Source: Persicaria tinctoria (lineage: Eukaryota > Streptophyta > Magnoliopsida > Caryophyllales > Polygonaceae). Taken from it: 64,000 bases of DNA. The stretch covers positions 620,001 to 684,000 of the forward strand of contig JBANSL010000005.1 in assembly GCA_037127255.1 (NCBI GenBank). The letters run 5' to 3'. Below, piece by piece: positions 33,038 through 44,638 of this stretch. The first letter of the stretch is position 1. The number at the start of each line of letters is the position of its first letter. The notes beneath the pieces are model-generated. The model had not been told where the DNA came from. It worked only from the letters and a program-made list of their open reading frames with translations, and made no database searches. The translations under genes and the position numbers were made by a program.

Positions 33038-34432
33038 ATAAACTAGCACATCAATAATTATTTCTATAATTGACTAACTTTTATGTAACTTTAATTATTT
33101 TCTATAAAATGATCTTTTATAAGCATCGAATATATTTAATAATTTTCTGGATTTATAAATTATAAACCTGTAACTAATTGTAATGTCGATCGTATGTGAT
33201 TTTATTTTATTTTTGGATGTTGTAATTAAGTTCAACTTGTGTATAAACAAATTATGCACTTATAATTGACATATATCCGTACTCTGATTAAATTTTCAAA
33301 ATTTAAAAGGATGGAACATAAAAATTGCAAAGTTGCCTCGTGAGAGGGGCGGTTTTCATCAATACTTGTCTAAAAATCTAAAAATATATTTTATTTTCCC
33401 TTAGATAAAATAAAATGATAACCAATATGTAATGTTAAAACTTAAATACGAATCTAGCCAACAAGAGCTACGTATCATATCATGTAAATTGACCGGAACT
33501 GTTTGGTAACACGTATGGGTTATTGAAATTGAAAAGGTAGTTGAAACTGATGGATTAAGTGTATTAAATATAGATTAAATTAGTGTTAATAAACTAGTAA
33601 GATTTTTAGCAACCCCGCTGATAGGATAGCTGATAAAGACTAGGTGATGAGATGCAATTATAAAATGAATAGATTTATAAATATAAAAAGAAAAGTTATA
33701 AAAAGTTTGGAGTGAGTATTTGTTAAAAACTCAATTTCAAAACTTAATTAAATTAAAATCTTATATTTAACTTATTTAAAAACTATAAAATATTAAAACC
33801 AAAAGCTCTATAAACTTACTTTTTTTTTGGTAAATGCTCTGGAAACTTACGTGCATTGTCATATGGAGAATCAACATAATAAGAAGGAAACTAAGCGGGG
33901 CTTAGCTTTTTTTAAAAAAAAAATACCAATGCAACTTTTTTTTACAACAGACAAATAGTAGGGTGTCTTACCCGAATAAGGTTCACCCTTTGAGGATGAT
34001 GTTAACAAGATCCTCATGCAATGGGAGATTTGAAATCCTAAAAAATGTCTCTATACTTAGCAATATAATCTGCTGCTGCATTAGCTTCCCCATAACAATG
34101 TCGGAATTCAATCCTATCAAAGTTATATTACTAGCTACTATTAAATCTTAAGCAAATCTTGTACTGTAATTTTTTTTTGTTATAAACTTAAATTTAAAAT
34201 CTTGTACTATTATTTAATATTCATCTTGTATTAATACTACTATCAAATCTAATTAAAGCAAATATATTCCACAAAACATTACCAGAAGTCCTTGTTTCAC
34301 ATAAACGAAGTCTAGAATATGCCACACCACGACCGACCATCTACTTCTTCGTCACTAAATGAATCAATAAACACTCTCCTAACTATAAATTAGTTTATGA
34401 CATCTGCCACATCACTTCAACATCTTTCTCCA
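33038..34432 (+). repeat. Left arm, segment 1, of a large inverted duplication
   Basis: 1395 bp that reappear inverted at 46527-47921, also 1395 bp, with only scattered substitutions (estimated a few per cent at most by eye). The segment contains the 3' end of a LINE on the minus strand: around 34120-33960 the reverse complement reads YGEANAAADYIAKYRDIF, an RNase H-like C-terminus. A T-run at about 33940 corresponds to its poly(A). Confidence 0.9.
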
Positions 34433-34459
34433 CGACCGACCATCTACTATCAAATCTAA
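34433..34459 (+). other. Templated filler joining the two left-arm segments
   Basis: The 27 bp between the two arm segments, with the preceding CA, copy CACGACCGACCATCTACT from 34328-34345 and ATCAAATCTAA from about 34244-34254. In the right arm the same position holds about 3.6 kb. This is the signature of a deletion repaired with locally templated insertions. Confidence 0.7.
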
Positions 34460-34927
34460 TAACTCAATTAGTTATATTAAGTTTATACTATAATTATAAA
34501 CTTAGATGTATATATATATATGATTGACTTTTTCTTGGAAAAAAAAAAGATTTGACACAATTAAAAAAATATTTTATTTTAAATTTATGTTATTTTAAAC
34601 ACATTATATTCGATAAACACTCTCTAAATATTTATGCTTTTTTAAAAAAATATTTAGATTTATAATTACATTATAAAACTATAAGTTTAACAGATTTTAT
34701 AAATTATGCCTATAGAGAATAGGTTAAGAGTCTACATTTAAAAAGATTATCAAAATTTTAATTCCTTTACTCATTTTAATAATTCTTATCTATGGTTCAA
34801 ATATTCAAATTTAAGGAATTATTTTCGATATGATTTTTTTTACAATAGGCAAACATTAGAGGGATTACATAGACTGCAATCCACAACATTGATCATCTTG
34901 AAAGATGATGGTACAAAGTTCCCTATT
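34460..34927 (+). repeat. Left arm, segment 2, of the inverted duplication
   Basis: 468 bp repeated inverted at 42499-42964 (466 bp) with near identity, and in direct orientation but truncated at 38836-39201. It includes the end of a second LINE on the minus strand (its T-run is near 34835-34850). The order segment 1 - segment 2 ... segment 2' - segment 1' is that of one large palindrome. Confidence 0.9.
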
Positions 34928-37485
34928 AAAAGGGATTGTAGATCTATCCGCAATAATACCGGTTCTCGCTATGTAGTGAGCTACCTTATTTGCTTTCGAT
35001 ATGATTTATTTAACTGTTATAGAAAGATATTAAATTTAGGGTTTGTTTGGAATTTAAAATTTATATTATTTTAAACAACAACAACCCAATGTTTCCCACA
35101 ATCAAATAGGGTGTGGCGGGTTGGAATGTATTCACTCTTTTCTCGAACTTGTCGAAAGAGTGTTTCCGAAAGACCCATAATCAAATTATTGAACAAACAC
35201 TACTTAACTATATTATAAAATATAGTAAACAAACACTAATTAAATATTTAAACATTGTAATTAAACTAGTTTATTTTTTTTATACAGGTAAAGATTTGAA
35301 AGTGATTAGACCCTGCTAGTCAATCTTCCAATGACATCCTTATGGTTGTAAATATCAAGCTCTCTTTCCTGAAGGGCTGATGGTGTCGTTGGATTGCGGG
35401 GGTTAACCCCAAATTTTTTTTTTGCGGGGGCTAACCTAAATATCCGGTTGGATTGCGGGGGTTAACCCCAAATTTTTTTTTTTTGCAAAGTAACCGGTTT
35501 CTCACAGCCTGCAACCGGTTGGAGAGAGAAAAGCACGCAACAGTGAGAGAGGAAGGGAAGGATGAGGGAAGACGCCGTCGTTGGAGGCGGGGTTCGCGGC
35601 TCTAGGCGATAGGCCTCCGGGCTCGACGGGAGGGCTTGAGCGCAGTCATCTTGGTCCTTCTTCCTCCCATTCGTCTCCCATGGCGGCCCCAAACCCGGAT
35701 GCCATTGTTGCAGTCGATCCTGTCGCTAGGAAATTTCTCCAGATCTGGCAGATTTTGAGGCTAGTGGTGCACGACTCCTACGAAATTGAAGGCAATTGCT
35801 AAGATCGATAGAGGCAACTATGAGTCGAAGGCAGTTGTTGATCGATTGTAAGTGAAAATTCTAGGGTTAAGGTTTTGGCATCTCCCTGATTTTCTATCTA
35901 TTAAACCTAATTTAGGGGTACATAGATAGAAATTGTTGATTTGGGGTTTTGATTTCTATAGTGTAAATTAGAGTTTTGATTCCTGCTTCTTGATGGTCCT
36001 GGATTTCAATTTTCAGTCACAATTTTGATTTCTTGCTTTGGGATGACAAGATAAGAGCTTTAGTGCTTTACTTTCATACTCAAAACTCCCCCAGCATCAG
36101 TTCTCCTTCTTAAAGCTGCAGGTACTACTTAATCGCTCATCAGATTTGTCCAATTTCGTTTCAATTGCTACCAAAACTATGTTAATATAAGTTCATGTCA
36201 TGTATCCAGGATTTGAATGACATGTTAATATAAGTTCATGTCATGTATGCAGGATTTCCTTTGATCGATTTGGTGTACCAAAGCTATGTTTTGATGTGTA
36301 CAAACTATGCTGCGTTTTATTGTAATGGCTGTCAATTAGTGCCCTTGAACCTTGATATAGATAACATCTTTTATTCATAAATATTTATAGCAAGAGTGAA
36401 ATTTCTGTACAAGTTCTATATTGAAGATAACTGTGCAACTATCACCACACATTTTCTTTTAATGGGTGTTTTCGGCACCTGAACTGGCATAGTAATTTCT
36501 TTTGGTGGATCAATCAGTGTATTCTTGAGCATTGTAACATTGCTAGTTTGTTGATGTTGTCAATGTTGTGCACGGTTGATGTTGTCAGTGTTGTTGCTGT
36601 TACACTGGACAAGGGGTGGGGATGACATCTCACAAGATCATGGAGTTGCTAGCAAGGCACAACATCTGATGAACAAGGGGGGTTGCAATGTGACTAATGA
36701 AGCTGCTGTTTATGCTAGCGCTGCAATATATGATTGATCAGTGCTTTATCTATTTGCCTTATATATATAATCTTCATTTTAAAAAAATATTGATTGTGAA
36801 AAAGCTTGCCTTAATGAAAGAAAATAACATGACAGGTGATGCTATTAACATGACATGTTATACTATTTAACATGACAGGTAATGCGAATAACATGACAGG
36901 TAATGCGAATCGAGCCTCTTCTCCTTAATGAATGAAAATAACATGACATGTAATGGTATTAACATGACAATTTATATCCTTTAACATAAAGAAAAAGGCT
37001 TTTGTTGGGCAACAACAATCTTCCTCTTCCTACATTTCAAGTGTGGGATAAGCCGAACGACTGGTGGAACTCACTCTACTGGAATGACTGTGAAACTAAA
37101 GTGGCCTTCCAACAACTTTATTAATTTCAACAATAAGAAGACATGCTAATCCAAGCAAAGAAACATGCTAATCCAAGCAAAGAAACTAAAGTGGCATTCG
37201 TTTGATGTTTTATTAATAATGAACTGACTTCTGCGTTGCGAGTCCCTCAAGCAAAGAAACATGCTAATCCAAGCACTTATGCCACTAAATTATGTGATAG
37301 CAGCACTAAAAATAACCCATAACCCATACTGAATTTACATGTCACTCATACCGGATTTACATGACATATAATGTGTTTTACTTGACATATGAATTGTTTT
37401 TACTTGACACATGAATTTGGTGATGTAACAAGCTTGACCTGTTCTAAACATAAGTTGATAGTCGGTGTTGATTAATGAATAATAA
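34928..37485. other. Loop of the inverted duplication: mixed transposon DNA with gene-like scraps
   Basis: Near 35388-35500 a motif GGATTGCGGGGGTTAACCCC is repeated twice. At 35560-35815 there is a balanced-GC stretch with a short frame (MAAPNPDAIVAVDPVARKFL...) that ends after 40 codons and matches no family I know. Between 36190 and 36975 the motif ACATGACA/TGTCATGT recurs many times. The composition suggests a DNA transposon with captured DNA; ends are not resolved. Confidence 0.4.
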
Positions 37486-38175
37486 GCCTACGTGGGAATT
37501 GAACCCACATCTTTGTGTATGACCACAATGCTCTCCCATTGAGCTAATAGGCTACATGGGAAGAATATTTATGTCAAAGAAACTTAATATGTGAGGGTCT
37601 ATCCATTTACCTTGGCCATTATCATTTGCTCTGCACACAAAACACACTAGTGCATAATACACAACCCTAAAATGAATCAAGTCAGCAACATACCTATATT
37701 AAAGGTTTCTTCATTCATTTAGATCTCCCACTTCTCATGAGAGAACAAATAGCAAACAGGAAAGCCAAATTTACAACGGTGGGAGATCGATAGCCTTGCT
37801 GATATATTCAGCAACATGCCCTCCTTCTAGAACAACCAAGCGCTCAACTCACGGAGGGAGTATTGTCTTGGGACATGGAAGAAGACGATGATACACAATT
37901 CCACAAGTAACAAATCCTAATTCATGTGAACGCTGCATTCATGAAGTACTCCATATGAGGTATTGTTTCAGAATCTCCTACTCCTGACATTGACCTTTCT
38001 CCAACCAATCCCAACTCTTCATCATCATCTTCCTCTTTACTGACTCCTACCCTTGACATTACCCCCTGCCCCACTAGAAAATCCCACGGACAAACTCAAC
38101 CCTCTATTTGGCAACATCACTTACTACATAACACCTACACCAATCAACATGTCACATGTTTATTCAGACATGACA
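36189..38175. repeat. Dispersed ACATGACA motif cluster
   Basis: At least twelve copies of ACATGACA or its complement TGTCATGT (some with one change) occur. Three are at 36195-36245, six at 36828-36970, four at 37337-37410 and two at 38147-38175. Several form the palindrome ACATGACATGT. They resemble subterminal transposase- or protein-binding arrays of DNA transposons. Confidence 0.5.
37486..37552 (-). pseudogene. tRNA-like sequence (tRNA-Ile-related), probably not functional
   Basis: The minus strand reads GCCTATTAGCTCAATGGGAG, then TTGTG-GTCATA-CACAA, then a perfect T arm (TGTGGG...CCCACG). D and T arms and a 5-bp anticodon stem are present. The anticodon loop has only six bases, the acceptor stem mispairs at its base and the length is 67. 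The body resembles plant tRNA-Ile. A second relative is at 52486. Confidence 0.55.
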
Positions 38176-38835
38176 GACAGCAAACCCCAACCCTAACCGA
38201 ATGGGAAATTTCAAACCAAACCATTTCAATTCCGAAATTCAAAATTTCAGTCTCTAGCCCTAAACTAAAAATTCCAATTCAAAGGCTTGAAAGATAGAGC
38301 AGAGAAGAAGAAGGGTGAAAGATTGTACCTGGAATCGCAGAATGGAAGCCAATTGTGGAGATTATCCTCGACGAGGCTCGAAATCGCCTGAAGAAAGAGA
38401 GAATGGAAGTACTCGCCGCCTGCGCCTCCAAGCCACGGATCTCCGACGATAATAGCCAACAACAGAAGGAACTAACCCCGTTGCCTTCAATCAACTACAG
38501 AGATCGAAGGAGATGCCTCCGCCTGCGCCTCGCCTCAAGCAATCCACCGTCGAGGGAGATGCTTCCGCCTGCGCCTTCCCTCGACCCCCCTCCTTCTCCC
38601 TCCTTTCTCGCCCGCCTCCGATCCCCTTCTAGTCGTATGTGCCTCGCCTCGAAGGAGATGCCTCCGTCTGTCCCCGTCTCCGATCCCCTTCCTTCTCTCT
38701 TCCCTTCTCTCCTTTGCAACGGGCTATCGGGTACACAGGTTACCAAATATCCGGTTTGACCTAATTTAAAACCGGGTTGGGTTAACCTTGCAACACTTTT
38801 CGTTTTTTGGGTTAGTATGTGCAATTCGATCCGTT
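37553..38835. other. Transposon-like DNA with a GC-rich repeated segment
   Basis: At 38340-38730 the composition becomes GC-rich. A phrase of the form GAGATGCCTCCGCCTGCGCC recurs three to four times, giving open frames on both strands without recognisable domains. A GGGTTAACC motif near 38780 echoes those at 35400-35470 in inverted order, so 35390-38830 may be one element. Confidence 0.35.
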
Positions 38836-39201
38836 CTTAGATGTATATATATATGATTAACTTTTTCTTGGAAAAAAAAAGATTTGACACAATTAAAAAA
38901 ATATTTTATTTTAAATTTATGTTATTTTAAACACATTATATTCGATAAACACTCTCTAAATATTTATGCTTTTTTAAAAAAATATTTAGATTTATAATTA
39001 CATTATAAAACTATAAGTTTAACATATTTTATAAATTATGCCTATAGAGAATAGGTTAAGAGTCTACATTTAAAAAGATTATCAAAATTTTAATTCTTTT
39101 ACTCATTTTAATAATTCTTATCTATGGTTCAAATATTCAAATTTAAGGAATTATTTTCGATATGATTTTTTTTACAATAGGCAAACATTAGAGGGATTAC
39201 A
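38836..39201 (+). repeat. Third, truncated copy of arm segment 2
   Basis: 366 bp collinear with about 34502-34870, in direct orientation. It lacks the first 40 and last 60 bases. At its right edge it is cut by a CACTA-type terminus. Confidence 0.85.
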
Positions 39202-39265
39202 CACTACAACAGAAAGGGTTATTAGCGACCAAAGTTTTAGTGACAAATTATTATTCCTCGATAAA
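39202..39265 (+). mobile_element. CACTA transposon terminus
   Basis: The sequence CACTACAACAGAAAGGGTTA followed by a GCGACC motif matches the ends of plant CACTA (En/Spm) elements. The opposite end is not evident, and a Copia fragment begins within 65 bp, so only a stub remains. Confidence 0.6.
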
Positions 39266-39267
39266 TG

Positions 39268-40527
39268 TTACCATCCGCAGAGTTCTGAGCATCGCCCTTA
39301 CTAAGGATTGGCCTATCCATCAGCTTGACGTCAAGAATGCCTTCCTTCACGGCAACCTTCAGGAGACTGTGTATATGCATCAGCCGCTAGGCTTCTATGA
39401 TCGCACCCGCCCATCTCACGTCTGCCTTCTCCGGAAGTCTCTCTATGGGTTGAAATAGGCGCCTCGCGCCTGGTATCAGCGGTTCGCCACGTACCTCACT
39501 GGCATTGGATTTCAGGGCAGTCAGTCTGATCACTCCCTTTTTGTGTTCCACTCAGGGTCTGACACCGCCTATCTTCTCATGTACGTTGATGACACCGTGC
39601 TCACTGCTTCCTCTACATCGCTCTTGTCTAGGCTGATGGCCCTGCTGCGATCAGAGTTCGCCATGACTGATCTCGGTTCCCTGAGCTACTTCCTTAGGGT
39701 CTCTGTGTCACGCACTCCTACTACCCTGTTCCTTCATCAGCAGAAGTACGCTCTTGATATCGTCGACAAAGCCGGCATGACGTCTTGCAAACCCGCCACC
39801 ACCCCTGTCGACTGCAAGTCCAAGCTCGACGCTGCCTCCAGTCCTAAGGTTGAGGATCATACAGCCTACCGCAGTCTGGCCGGTCCTCTCCAGTATTTGA
39901 CATTCACCAGACCGGACATTGCCTTCGCAGTACAGCAGGTCTGCTTATACATGCATGATCCCCGTGAGCACCATCTTCAGGTGCTCAAGAGGATAATCCG
40001 GTACATCAAGGGCACCTCTGACATGGGTTTACATCTCGCTCGCAGCAGGTTTGACTCCCTCACCGCCTATTCTGACGCTGACTGGGCGGGTTGTCCTGAA
40101 ACTCGACGCTTTACATCTGGTTTCGCAGTGTACCTGGGCGACAATCTGGTCTCGTGGTCCTTTAAGCGTCAGGCCCCCATCTCCCGCTCGAGTGCCGATG
40201 CTGAGTATCGTGGTGTTGCCAACGCCGTCGCTAAAACCTGCTGGCTCCGCAACCTTCTCTTCGAACTCCGGGTTCCCCTTCGATCGGCTACACTAGTCTA
40301 CTGCGACAATGTCTCCGCTGTTTACCTGTCGTCAAACCCAGTTCAGCACCAGCGGACGAAGCATATCGAAATTGACATCCATTTCGTCAGAGAGAAGGTC
40401 TCCCTAGGCCAGGTCCGAGTTCTTCATTCCCTTCCGCACATCAGTATGCGGATATTTTCACAAAAGGCTTACCTACTCCTCTTTTTACATCTTTTCGTTC
40501 CAGTCTTGCTATTCGCTCACCTCTAGC
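39268..40527 (+). pseudogene. 5'-truncated Copia pol: reverse transcriptase and RNase H
   Basis: The sequence starts within the RT domain ([18 protein letters not shown]). It keeps SLYGLK, YVDD near 39580, YSDADWAGC, SSADAEYRGVANA and YCDNVSAVYLSSNPV. A Gln codon before APRAWY has become TAG (39456-39458). A one-base shift near 40430 moves the true C-terminus (QYADIFTKGLPTPLF) out of frame. Gag, protease and integrase are missing. The base composition (GC-rich third positions) differs from the Copia at 21392, so it is a different family. Confidence 0.88.
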
Positions 40528-40543
40528 TGCGAATGAGGGAGGA

Positions 40544-40673
40544 TGTTAGCATTATATTATTTATACATGTACAGTTACCATTGTACCCCGGCCCCAGGGT
40601 TTTCACCCATTGATATATATACAGGAGTAGGCCTCTGAGATCCGTTAAGGACTCAGTTCTCCAAACACTTACA
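40544..40673 (+). repeat. Probable 3' LTR of the truncated Copia
   Basis: After a purine tract (GAATGAGGGAGGA) the sequence starts TGTTAGCATTATATTATTTA and runs to about TTACA at 40673, which gives TG...CA ends. No second copy is present, so the right limit is a guess. Confidence 0.55.
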
Positions 40674-42172
40674 ACGATTAATGTTTGAAATAGCCTTAGT
40701 CACAGTTGATCGCCTCGACATAAGATTGTTGTCGGGCACAAAAGCTTTCCCACAACCGACGTAAGTGACCACCAATGCACCCGGAAGTTCCCCAGGTGAG
40801 GTAACACGCGGCCAGCCGCCTCAAGTTTCGAATCTAGCCCACGATGTTGACTTGTTTCGGCAACAACTTTCGATCCATGTATCTCTCTCATTAAGGGTGT
40901 TATTCAAGCCGAACGAGCCGAACTTGGCATGTTCAAGTTTCATTCGTTTGTTAAACGAGCTCGAGCAGAGCCGAGCCTAATTTTGAAATGAGCTTATTTT
41001 TTTGTTCAAGCTTGGCTTGTTTAGGAAATGAACGAGCTCGAGGCGAGCTTTTTTCGAGCTTTAAGCCGCAATACTTGGTCATAACATATTAACTTAAAGG
41101 AAATATTAGAAATTCCATAAAATTCGAGCTATTCGAGCCTAAATCGAACGAGCCGAGCTTTCAACCAAGCTTAAAATTCTGTTCAAGCTCGGCTTGTTTA
41201 GATAAGTGAAAGATCTTGAGTCGAGTTTTTTCGAGCCGATCCCGAGCCGAGGTCGAGCTGTTCAGTTCATATAACAACCCTATCTCTCATTTCTCCACCG
41301 AATTATGTGTTCTTTATATAAAATCGAATGAATGTAAGTCTAGTTTCCAATTCTTTTAGTTTCCCTTGGTTTCAATTTTATACGAAGAAGTTATGAAGGT
41401 TTGGTTGAAGAGGTCACCCTAGTAGAAAATCGGGATTTTACCCCATAACCTATTACCCTTGATCTCATAATTGTGAGGTATAATGACAAAACTGACAAGT
41501 TATCTTTATTTTTTTTTATTAAAACAAATATACCCCGGATCATATAAAAAATATCCGGCGTATATTATATCTGTATATTAATTGTATCATATTTTATACC
41601 CCGGATGTTTTTTTTACAAATATCCGGGGTTAAAGGTTATTCTCTTAATTTAATTATTTTTTTAGTAAATGAAATGCTCGCTTCTTTTGATTAAAAAAAA
41701 ATCTTTGTAGCTTTCCTCTTTCTCCTGTGCGCGAGAGATCGAACAGATCACGCGGCTGTGTCCAGGGCGCTCCGACTGGCCTCCATCCTCCATTGTGTGC
41801 TCCGACTACCGACCACCGAGCCTGCTCCGATTCCAGCGCGCTCCGACATCTGAGCCTGCTCCATCATCGGCTCCCTCCGTCGCCGATTCCTCACCCGTCG
41901 AGCCTCAGCGCAGAGAGTGCTCCTGCCGACCTCCATTGCTGACCGAACCTCCATCCTCCATCACCGGCCTCATCTGTGTGAAGGAAACCCCCCATTAACG
42001 CCTCCTCTTCCTAGGTAAACAAAACCCCCTAATTTTCAGATTTTACAAAACCTCTAATTTCTTTCGTTTCGAGATTTTTTGGGGAGCTAGGGTTTATCCG
42101 TTTTTGTTGTTGTTGAATGTTCGATTTGTGGAGGGTCCGTTAATACTCTGTTTGTTTGGATGATCAGATGCG
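40674..42172. other. Repeat-rich DNA and leader of the GEM-like exon
   Basis: From 40905 to 41275 degenerate phrases such as GAGCTCGAGCCGAGC and TCAAGCTCGGCTTGTTTA recur many times on both strands. This is a familiar low-complexity pattern of plant transposon DNA. At 41415-41640 a TACCCCGGAT motif repeats. From 41700 to 42012 CT-rich, balanced-GC DNA with a GT at 42015 and an AG at 42167 looks like a 5' untranslated exon and intron leading to the GEM-like exon. Confidence 0.4.
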
Positions 42173-42269
42173 ATGTATTCGGTCAGAGATGCGCTTGGAA
42201 AGTGGGGGAAGAGGGCGGACGACGCAACCAAGAAAGCCGAGAATCTCGCTGGGAATATGTGGCAACACT
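42173..42269 (+). pseudogene. Orphan first coding exon of a GEM-like (GRAM-domain) gene
   Basis: Thirty-two codons, MYSVRDALGKWGKRADDATK then KAENLAGNMWQH, end at a good donor (T|GTAAGT) in the phase used by plant GEM-like/FIP1 proteins, whose next residues would be LKTGPS. The GRAM-domain exons do not follow: within 230 bp the sequence enters arm segment 2' of the inverted duplication, and no GRAM domain is found to the right in the window. It is a truncated gene or a captured exon. Confidence 0.6.
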
Positions 42270-42498
42270 GTAAGTGCTCAATTGAATGGCCGTTTTGTTT
42301 GATTTAGTTTTTTATTCCTCAATTCTAATCGGTCAGTTGTAATTTCTATAAATGCGAACCTTTTAAATTATCCATATTACTAATGATATGGATGTTTTGA
42401 GTGAACACGAGGAACAATTAAGCTCTGAATCTTGTACCTTATGAAGGATCTCAGTGGATTTGTAATTTGTTTGATTTAGTTTTTTATTCCTCAATTCC

Positions 42499-42964
42499 AA
42501 TAGGGAACTTTGTACCATCATCTTTCAAGATGATCAATGTTGTGGATTGCAGTCTATGTAATCCCTCTAATGTTTGCCTATTGTAAAAAAAATCATATCG
42601 AAAATAATTCCTTAAATTTGAATATTTGAACCATAGATAAGAATTATTAAAATGAGTAAAGGAATTAAAATTTTGATAATCTTTTTAAATGTAGACTCTT
42701 AACCTATTCTCTATAGGCATAATTTATAAAATCTGTTAAACTTATAGTTTTATAATGTAATTATAAATCTAAATATTTTTTTAAAAAAGCATAAATATTT
42801 AGAGAGTGTTTATCGAATATAATGTGTTTAAAATAACATAAATTTAAAATAAAATATTTTTTTAATTGTGTCAAATCTTTTTTTTTTCCAAGAAAAAGTC
42901 AATCATATATATATACATCTAAGTTTATAATTATAGTATAAACTTAATATAACTAATTGAGTTA
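42499..42964 (-). repeat. Right arm, segment 2', of the inverted duplication
   Basis: It is the reverse complement of 34460-34927 with near identity. On the plus strand it shows a LINE 3' end (TGTTTGCCTATTGTAAAAAA near 42575-42590). Confidence 0.9.
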
Positions 42965-43249
42965 ATTTATAAAGTAGGTATTTTTATTTTAAATTCTCGA
43001 TGTCTTACACACATTGTAAAATTTATTAATAGAATATTATATTCCAACTTTATAAGTTTATAAGTGCATGCATTATAAATTTAATCACGTGGAATCCAAA
43101 ATCTATCTATAAAGCCAAGGGATTTACTATTTAATCATCCGGAGTATCAACTAATTTAAATAAATATTAAATTTATATAATCAATTTTCTTCTTTTGCTC
43201 ATTTCAAAGTTGAATAATATTGCTCACAAAAAAGTTAGAATAACATAAG

Positions 43250-43502
43250 TGATATAGCAAAGGTAATTCGATAAAAGATCTAGGGGCATAATCGTCATTT
43301 ACACGGTAAACCCTAATCGCAAACCCTAACTCTCATTATATATATATATATAATCGATCTACTAGGGTGAGAGGAGGGCTCTCGATCAGACTTGAGCGTC
43401 GGAGGCTCCTCCGGGGAGCGAGCCCCACCTCTTCTTCTCCTTCTGATTTGTGCAGGAAGATGGATGATCGGGGAAGAATCGATGCAGATTTGATGTATTA
43501 CA
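43250..43502 (+). repeat. Left LTR of the LARD/TRIM-like element
   Basis: 253 bp, ending in GATTTGATGTATTACA. It contains a (TA)8 run followed by AATCGATC and a GC-rich distal half, which could be the transcription start region. Confidence 0.9.
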
Positions 43503-43504
43503 TC

Positions 43505-43522
43505 TGGCGCCGTCCGTGGGGA
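43505..43522 (+). promoter_or_regulatory. Primer-binding site of the LARD/TRIM-like element
   Basis: TGGCGCCGTCCGTGGGGA resembles the TGGCGCC-type PBS used by many plant Gypsy elements. This suggests a Gypsy-type autonomous partner rather than Copia. Confidence 0.6.
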
Positions 43523-43639
43523 TTCGATCGAAAAGCCAAAGATCGGATCTCCCAATCAAAAAAGCAATGAGAGATTGATAGTTTCGGGGCGAGATTTCGA
43601 CCTAAGGAGGTCCGGGCATCGGTTCAGATCTGAATCTCG

Positions 43640-44280
43640 AATCTGCCCCCTCTTGTGGTGACGATGGCCAGATCCAGCACGAGAGCTCTCGCCTCGATCT
43701 CGCTTTGGAGCGGATCTGAACCGGAGTGGCTGCCTCTAGGCGTAACTGTTAGTGGAAAGAGGAGGCGTTCGAGGCTCGGTCTTCGCCCACCAACCCTAGG
43801 AGAGAACATGGCCGACCTCGGACTAGAGGGAGGGACGCCACGGCCTACCAGATCGACAGGATTCGCCTCGCCCAGTGCCGCCGGAGGCTCCTCAGTTCTA
43901 ACCGACACCGCTGAGTCCTGGACAACCGGTAAAGCCCCGCGCAACTAGCAACATCTGGCCGGAGGAGCCATTTGTCCGCTGCAATGCAGCCGGCACCACC
44001 GCCGCGCCACTTCGCCGCCCACACCAAGGGTGTCCTCTCCATCGCCTTCTCCGTCGACAACCGTCGTGTCCCTGTTTCATCACGCCAGACGTCCTTTCAC
44101 CGAGCCACGGGAACACGCCGGCATCAATGGGTAGGCCGGGGGCACCCGAATCCGGAACCTTCGCCGCCGTCGAAGATCGAGGTCGGAGCCAAGACGATGG
44201 CTGAGGACGCCGGCCACTTCGAGCCCCTGCGCCGCCGCTTTCCAGTTTCCACAAACCCTACGAATGGAAGAGACGATGGA
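43640..44280. other. GC-rich interior of the LARD/TRIM-like element
   Basis: Open frames of about 100 codons exist on both strands in several registers, as expected for GC-rich DNA. The translations have no motif I recognise. It could be captured host sequence, for example a 5' exon region, or an element-specific leader. Confidence 0.4.
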
Positions 44281-44638
44281 TTATTGTGAAAGTTTGGATT
44301 AATTACAAAATCAGCCCGAAATTCTTAAAAATTGCAGTTTGGCCTAAGCATTTAAGATAATTGCAGGAAAGGACCCAACTTTCGGAAGACAAGACATCTC
44401 ACTTGGAAGTGCAACGTATCGGGCTCGGCCGGTCCATGAGACCCAAAAGCTAAGTTCTCTACGTCCTATTTTTTATGAAAAGTTTACTCTTTAGTTAATC
44501 ATATATTCATATTACATGATTAATTGCATCGGTGACACATAAATTCTTGAAATGCTTATATGCGCATCTATATATCAAACAACGTTATATCAAAGCAAAA
44601 GAAAAAAGAAAAGAAAAAAACAACAACAATCAATTGAT

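Noticed and set aside
33963..34151. 62-codon protein encoded twice (also at 46807-46995 on the other strand)
   Set aside because: The identity is due to the inverted duplication; the opposite strand reads as a LINE RNase H-like tail, so this frame is its shadow.
37486..37552. Functional tRNA gene
   Set aside because: The anticodon loop has six bases, the acceptor stem is imperfect and the total length is short, so only a tRNA-like relic is claimed.
38355..38759. 134-codon frame beginning MEIILDEARNRLKKERMEVL
   Set aside because: The start looks protein-like, but the rest is made of a repeated GC-rich phrase and no family is recognised; neighbours are all transposon DNA.
43655..44289. Host gene inside the LARD/TRIM-like element
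   Set aside because: About 100-codon frames on both strands overlap without motifs; without a recognised donor gene capture cannot be claimed as fact.
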